Shown: one piece after another, positions 60,538-64,000 of the stretch | How positions within the stretch are numbered: the stretch's first letter is position 1 | Layout of the letters: every line of letters begins with the position of its first letter | NCBI GenBank assembly: GCA_963842835.1 | Contig: CAWJIB010000007.1 | Span: forward strand, 496,001 to 560,000 | DNA length: 64,000 nucleotides | Origin: Roseiarcus sp963842835 | Lineage (GTDB): Bacteria > Pseudomonadota > Alphaproteobacteria > Rhizobiales > Beijerinckiaceae | Direction of reading: 5' to 3' | Position numbers and translations under genes: made by a program | The notes under the pieces: model-generated | The model's database searches: none | What the model saw: the letters and a program-made list of their open reading frames with translations, nothing else | What the model was told of the DNA's origin: nothing

Positions 60538-62241
60538 TCAGTAATATCCGGCCGCTCGCATCACTTCATCGGCTTGCGCCTGAGCATTCCGAAGAGCCTC
60601 TTTATCTGACACCTCTCGACGCAGGGCGCTATGGATCTCCTCGCCGAGAATGGCCTCTAGAGACAGATACTCAGGCACGGGTGGACGGGGCCAGGCTTTG
60701 AGCATGTTCTGCTTGGCGAGCTTGTCGACGACGCTGACGATGGGCGACGTAGCCGCGGCTTCCGGGTCGGCCGACACGCTAAAGCGCGGCGCGACAGGGA
60801 AGCCGTTTTGGACGTTGGCCTTCATGGCCTCGGGGGACGTCATCCAAGCGATCGCTTCGAAGGCCAGTTCGATCCTTTCGGCGGGAAGATTGGAAGGGAT
60901 GCAGAGCAGGAAGCCGCCGATCGGGTTATTGGATGCGCCGGCGGGGCCGCGCGGCTGCGGCAGGTAACTGACCCTGCGTTTGACGGCGGAACTGACGTCG
61001 TTTTCAAAACGCGCCGCGCGCACCGTCCAGCAATAAGCAAGCGCGGTCTGACCCGAAAGGAATGATGTCGTGCGGCGGTCCCAATCCATCTCCAGGATGT
61101 CGGGGGGCGAAACCTCTCTCAGTCGATGCAGATATTCGAGCACACGTAATCCCGCATCGGATTGGATTTGCGGTCGTAATTGATAGCCGCGCGCATCATC
61201 GACCCCCATCGCGAGACTGGTCTTCGGAATATGGAGTATGCATTCGCCGCAGCAACCCATTAGAAACATGAATGTCGACGCGATGGGCATTCCGCGTGCG
61301 CCATTCCACGCGATGCCATATCGACCCTTGGCCGGCGCATGGAAGTGTTTGGCCGCTACGATTGTCTTCTCGAAGGTGGTGGGATAGTCGACCTTTTCCT
61401 TTTCGAAGAGGTCGCTTCGCGCGGCAAGCAGCTCGATCGTGCAATAGATCGGAATTCCGAATTGCTGCCCTCGCCAGGTCCCCATAGACCAAACCGACGG
61501 GTGGAAGTCGAGCTGCGAGATCGCCGCCGCCTTGATATGAGAATCTAGGGGAATGACTAAGTTCTTCTTGACCGCTTCGCCAAGCCAGGGCGCGTTGATC
61601 GCTACGATGTCGTATTCGGATACCGTCTGCTGGGAATTTTCTATCAGCCGCTCGTGAAGCTTGGGCAGCTTTCGCAGGTCGAAGTTCTGGCGCGACGCCA
61701 TGTTGTTGCGGAAGTCCGCCCACATGTTGCGCATTGAAAGGAAGTAGTTGTCGTCGTTCAGCAGGAACGTGATTTCGCGCTTTCCGCGGAACAGGCTTTC
61801 GATCAGTCTGGGCGGCGGAATGATTTGCGCCGCAAAATACGATCCACCAAAATAAAAATCTTCGTCGCTATCGGTTTTGGCGCGCAATCCGAACGTTTCC
61901 GCTAGAAGGGATTTTATCTTCCGCGCGTATTGGATGAAGCTTTCTAGAAGCCCCTCGCTCGGGAGTAACAGAAAGCGCTTTCCTGTGTCAGTCGCGTCCT
62001 TCCTGACTATGTCTCCGCCCTCCATAAGGGCGTGAATACGACGCATGGCGGTGGCGAACGGGACCTTCGCAGCCGATGCCAAATTGGAGATTGTGACGGG
62101 CGTCCCCGTCAGACGGTTCTTGATGAGAAAGAGCAAAATGTTCCATGTCGCATCTTCTTCCGCGATAGGAACCAATTCCTGAAACGGCAGCCGCACCCGT
62201 TCGAGGAAGGTGATGATGCGTAGCAGTTCGTGTTCGGTCAT
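60538..62241 (-). CDS. Winged-helix protein fused to a family-1 solute-binding fold, putative one-component regulator
   Basis: The 567-residue product has no signal peptide. Residues about 30-92 form a MarR-like winged helix (TWNILLFLIKNRLTGTPVTISNLASAAKVPFATAMRRIHALMEGGDIVRK). Residues about 155-560 resemble a family-1 extracellular solute-binding protein: SEYDIVAINAPWLGEAVKKNLVIPLDSHI, WRGQQFGIPIYCTIELLAARSDLFEK, FLSGQTALAYCWTVRAA, NNPIGGFLLCIPS. It should therefore be cytosolic and sense a carbohydrate-like ligand. ATG 62241 is chosen; a GTG at 62301 is possible. No transporter lies beside it to suggest the ligand. Confidence 0.85.
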   Translation of the reverse strand: MTEHELLRIITFLERVRLPFQELVPIAEEDATWNILLFLIKNRLTGTPVTISNLASAAKVPFATAMRRIHALMEGGDIVRKDATDTGKRFLLLPSEGLLESFIQYARKIKSLLAETFGLRAKTDSDEDFYFGGSYFAAQIIPPPRLIESLFRGKREITFLLNDDNYFLSMRNMWADFRNNMASRQNFDLRKLPKLHERLIENSQQTVSEYDIVAINAPWLGEAVKKNLVIPLDSHIKAAAISQLDFHPSVWSMGTWRGQQFGIPIYCTIELLAARSDLFEKEKVDYPTTFEKTIVAAKHFHAPAKGRYGIAWNGARGMPIASTFMFLMGCCGECILHIPKTSLAMGVDDARGYQLRPQIQSDAGLRVLEYLHRLREVSPPDILEMDWDRRTTSFLSGQTALAYCWTVRAARFENDVSSAVKRRVSYLPQPRGPAGASNNPIGGFLLCIPSNLPAERIELAFEAIAWMTSPEAMKANVQNGFPVAPRFSVSADPEAAATSPIVSVVDKLAKQNMLKAWPRPPVPEYLSLEAILGEEIHSALRREVSDKEALRNAQAQADEVMRAAGYY

Positions 62242-62416
62242 CCGATTGCTGTTTTCCCTGAACTCGAACGGGTCGCCCCGCAGCCTCGGGCCTTCGTCCA
62301 CGGTTACGTCCGGAAATCGTCGTTGTCGAGTCTGAGTGTAGTCCCGCGCCGTCCATCGCGACTTCGCCGCACGATTGGAAGGCGAGGCCCCAGAGCACCC
62401 CTTGTTGACGGAAGGG

Positions 62417-63493
62417 TCAAGCAGTCAGGGGGATGACCTTGTCCGCCCGAAGGGTCGCGAACAGTTCCTGGAACGCCTCCTCGGTGTTCTGGTAGACGAG
62501 AAAGCCAAGCTTCCGGCTCCGCGCCATGTCTGTCATAACTTCGATCGGGCGCCCCATGTCGAGATCCGTATGCCAAGGTGAAGCCACTCGGGCGAGATCG
62601 GGTTCAAAGAGTCCATATTTCTCGGCCATCTGCTTCCAAACGACGGCATCGTTCGCCATCTGCGCTTCGAGCGGCACAGGCTGGCCCTCGAAGCCAGCCC
62701 ATTCGACGCCAAACCACTTGGCCAAGCGGGGCCACATCCAGCTCCAGCGAAATACGTCGCCGTTGACGATGTTGTAGGCCTCGTTCTTGGCGAGATCCGA
62801 CGTGCTCGCCCACACAAGCTGCTTGCCCAGCACGCGGGTGTCCGTCATGTCGGAAAGGCCATTCCATTGTGCGGCGCTTCCGGGAAACTTGAACGGACGT
62901 CCCAATTCCTTGCAGATCGAAGCATACGCCGCGAGGGTCGAACCCATGTTCATCGCGTTCCCGATCGCCTTACCGATGATCGTATGCGGGCGATGCACGC
63001 TCCAGGTGAAGCCGTCCCGCTTCGCGGCTGCATAGACCTCGTCTTCCTGATTATAGTAGAAATTGGCGACGTCGAGCCGCGGCTGCTCCTCCCGGAACGG
63101 CGTCGTGGGAAGTGTTCCGCTACGGGCATAGGCGTCGAACGGCCCAAGGTAATGTTTGAGACCCGTGACCAACGCGACGTGCTTGACGCTCTTGGCTGGC
63201 GCCACAGCTTCGAGCAGCGCGCGGACGGAGCCGGCATTGACCTTTATGTTCTCTTCTTCCGAGTTCTGTCGCGACCATGTCGTGAAATACACGTGGGTCG
63301 GCTTAAGGCCGGTGACCGCCGCTCTCAGCCCCGCCGCATCGTGCAGGTCCGCAGGGACATGGCGGACGTCGTCTACGACCCCCTCAGCCTTGCGCGAAAG
63401 GCCGTAGACCTCAGCGCCGATATTGACCAGTTCCTGGGATACACCGCGCCCGGCGATACCAGTCGCGCCGACGACGAGCGCCGTGATCTGCAT
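62417..63493 (-). CDS. PRISE-type SDR (progesterone 5-beta-reductase/iridoid synthase-like)
   Basis: The 358-residue extended SDR has VVGATGIAGRG (8-18) and THVYFTTWSRQNSEEENIKVN. It lacks the classical YxxxK and instead has TGLKHYLGPFD (Lys113) and NFYYNQEDEVYAA (Tyr146/147), the PRISE pattern. Plant members reduce activated C=C bonds of enones; bacterial ones also reduce enones, but their natural substrates are mostly unknown. The start is ATG 63493. It probably shares a transcript with the alcohol dehydrogenase gene upstream (gap 122 bases). Confidence 0.9.
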   Translation of the reverse strand: MQITALVVGATGIAGRGVSQELVNIGAEVYGLSRKAEGVVDDVRHVPADLHDAAGLRAAVTGLKPTHVYFTTWSRQNSEEENIKVNAGSVRALLEAVAPAKSVKHVALVTGLKHYLGPFDAYARSGTLPTTPFREEQPRLDVANFYYNQEDEVYAAAKRDGFTWSVHRPHTIIGKAIGNAMNMGSTLAAYASICKELGRPFKFPGSAAQWNGLSDMTDTRVLGKQLVWASTSDLAKNEAYNIVNGDVFRWSWMWPRLAKWFGVEWAGFEGQPVPLEAQMANDAVVWKQMAEKYGLFEPDLARVASPWHTDLDMGRPIEVMTDMARSRKLGFLVYQNTEEAFQELFATLRADKVIPLTA

Positions 63494-63615
63494 GGCCTAC
63501 TCCATTGTATTCTCTAAAGACGACCTCGCTCCGGCGATGACCCATGACATCGGGGTACCGACGATGAAACAAATGCGCCAACGGCAACGTGCCGACGGCG
63601 CCTCCCAAGGCGTAC

Positions 63616-64000
63616 TCAGGTCATCTTGACCATCACCTTCATTTCCTGACCGCTCGGGTTGAGCAGCGAGCGAAAACCCTTTTCGACGATGGCTTCTGGT
63701 TCGATACGGCCCGTGATGATCTTCTCCACCGGAAGCTTGCCGCTCGAGATCATGCGGATGACGCGCGGCCACATCGTCACCTCGTAGCACCAAGTGGCCT
63801 CGATCGTGATGTCCTTGAGCGCCCACAGCGCCGGATCGACGAGGGCCTTCTTAACGTGCAGACCCGTCTGAACCACCGTGCCATGATTGCGGACCGCTTC
63901 AACGCAGGTGTTAAAGGCAGCCTCGATGCCTGAGCACTCGATGGCGGAATCGACACCAACGCCTTCTTCCGTTTGCTCGCGAATATACTCGACCACGTTC
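63616..64000 (-). CDS. Zinc alcohol dehydrogenase (butanediol/sorbitol dehydrogenase-like), 5' end outside window
   Basis: Only the C-terminal 127 residues are in the window; the frame is open to base 64000. It shows VDSAIECSGIEAAFNTCVEAVRNHGTVVQTGLH in the NAD domain and the final IISSGKLPVEKIITGRI-type ending (ISSGKLPVEKIITGRIEPEA). The pattern fits medium-chain dehydrogenases of the 2,3-butanediol/L-threonine group. The zinc ligands lie outside the window. It precedes the PRISE gene on the same strand. Confidence 0.88.
   Translation of the reverse strand, partial: NVVEYIREQTEEGVGVDSAIECSGIEAAFNTCVEAVRNHGTVVQTGLHVKKALVDPALWALKDITIEATWCYEVTMWPRVIRMISSGKLPVEKIITGRIEPEAIVEKGFRSLLNPSGQEMKVMVKMT

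Overview
The window is high-GC DNA from what looks like an alphaproteobacterium of the order Hyphomicrobiales (Rhizobiales). The basis is gene content and style: dense ATGA/GTGA start-stop overlaps, a DUF736 gene, twin-PilZ and sugar-acid ABC operons, and alphaproteobacterial versions of ispG and otnC. The genus cannot be fixed from the sequence alone. No rRNA, tRNA or CRISPR array was seen.

Left end (1-3.7 kb): the right part of an IS110-family element cuts into a tandem array on the minus strand. The array holds a putative HNH-type toxin, its overlapping HEAT-like (DUF2019-like) partner, and a second copy made only of a toxin C-terminal stub plus a frameshifted, IS-truncated partner. This has the layout of a polymorphic toxin with an orphan tip/immunity module. 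From 3.8 to 9.5 kb come ispG, a TauE/SafE transporter, a twin PilZ protein, small unknown genes and a c-type cytochrome.

Catabolic region 1 (9.8-28.7 kb): an aldo/keto reductase, a threonine-synthase-like PLP enzyme, a gamma-glutamyltransferase, an SDR, an SMP-30 lactonase, a 2-hydroxyacid dehydrogenase, a CHMI-like tautomerase and a TPP enzyme coupled to a FadR-type regulator. A divergent CUT2 sugar ABC transporter (ATPase, permease, binding protein) is followed by two tandem LVIVD beta-propeller paralogues, a second hydroxyacid dehydrogenase and an MFS exporter.

Decaying region (28.7-32.7 kb): DapA-like, RraA-like and OtnC-like genes look intact. An SDR, otnK, a LacI regulator and an ltnD-type dehydrogenase are reduced to deletion remnants. 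I read this as a tetronate (threonate/erythronate) utilisation cluster being lost.

Catabolic region 2 (32.8-46 kb): an idonate dehydrogenase-like gene, then a minus-strand branched-chain-type ABC operon (SBP-LivHMGF) ending in an SDR and an FAD oxidoreductase. It is divergent from a plus-strand operon of IlvD/EDD dehydratase, MarR regulator, SMP-30 lactonase and two-subunit aconitase X. A 2.8-kb poorly coding stretch with DUF736 (46-48.8 kb) follows.

Catabolic region 3 (48.8-59.1 kb): one minus-strand operon encodes a CUT2 transporter with a double-length permease, an SDR, a 3-hydroxyacyl-CoA dehydrogenase-type enzyme, a BKACE enzyme and two SMP-30 lactonases, with a divergent GntR regulator. 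The gene set predicts sugar to lactone to aldonate to 3-keto acid, then acetyl-CoA-dependent cleavage. I did not recognise this as an established route.

Right end (59.2-64 kb): fragments of an IS6 transposase, mtnA and mtnK are fused. Then come a winged-helix protein fused to a family-1 solute-binding fold with no signal peptide, a PRISE-type reductase, and a zinc alcohol dehydrogenase cut by the window edge.
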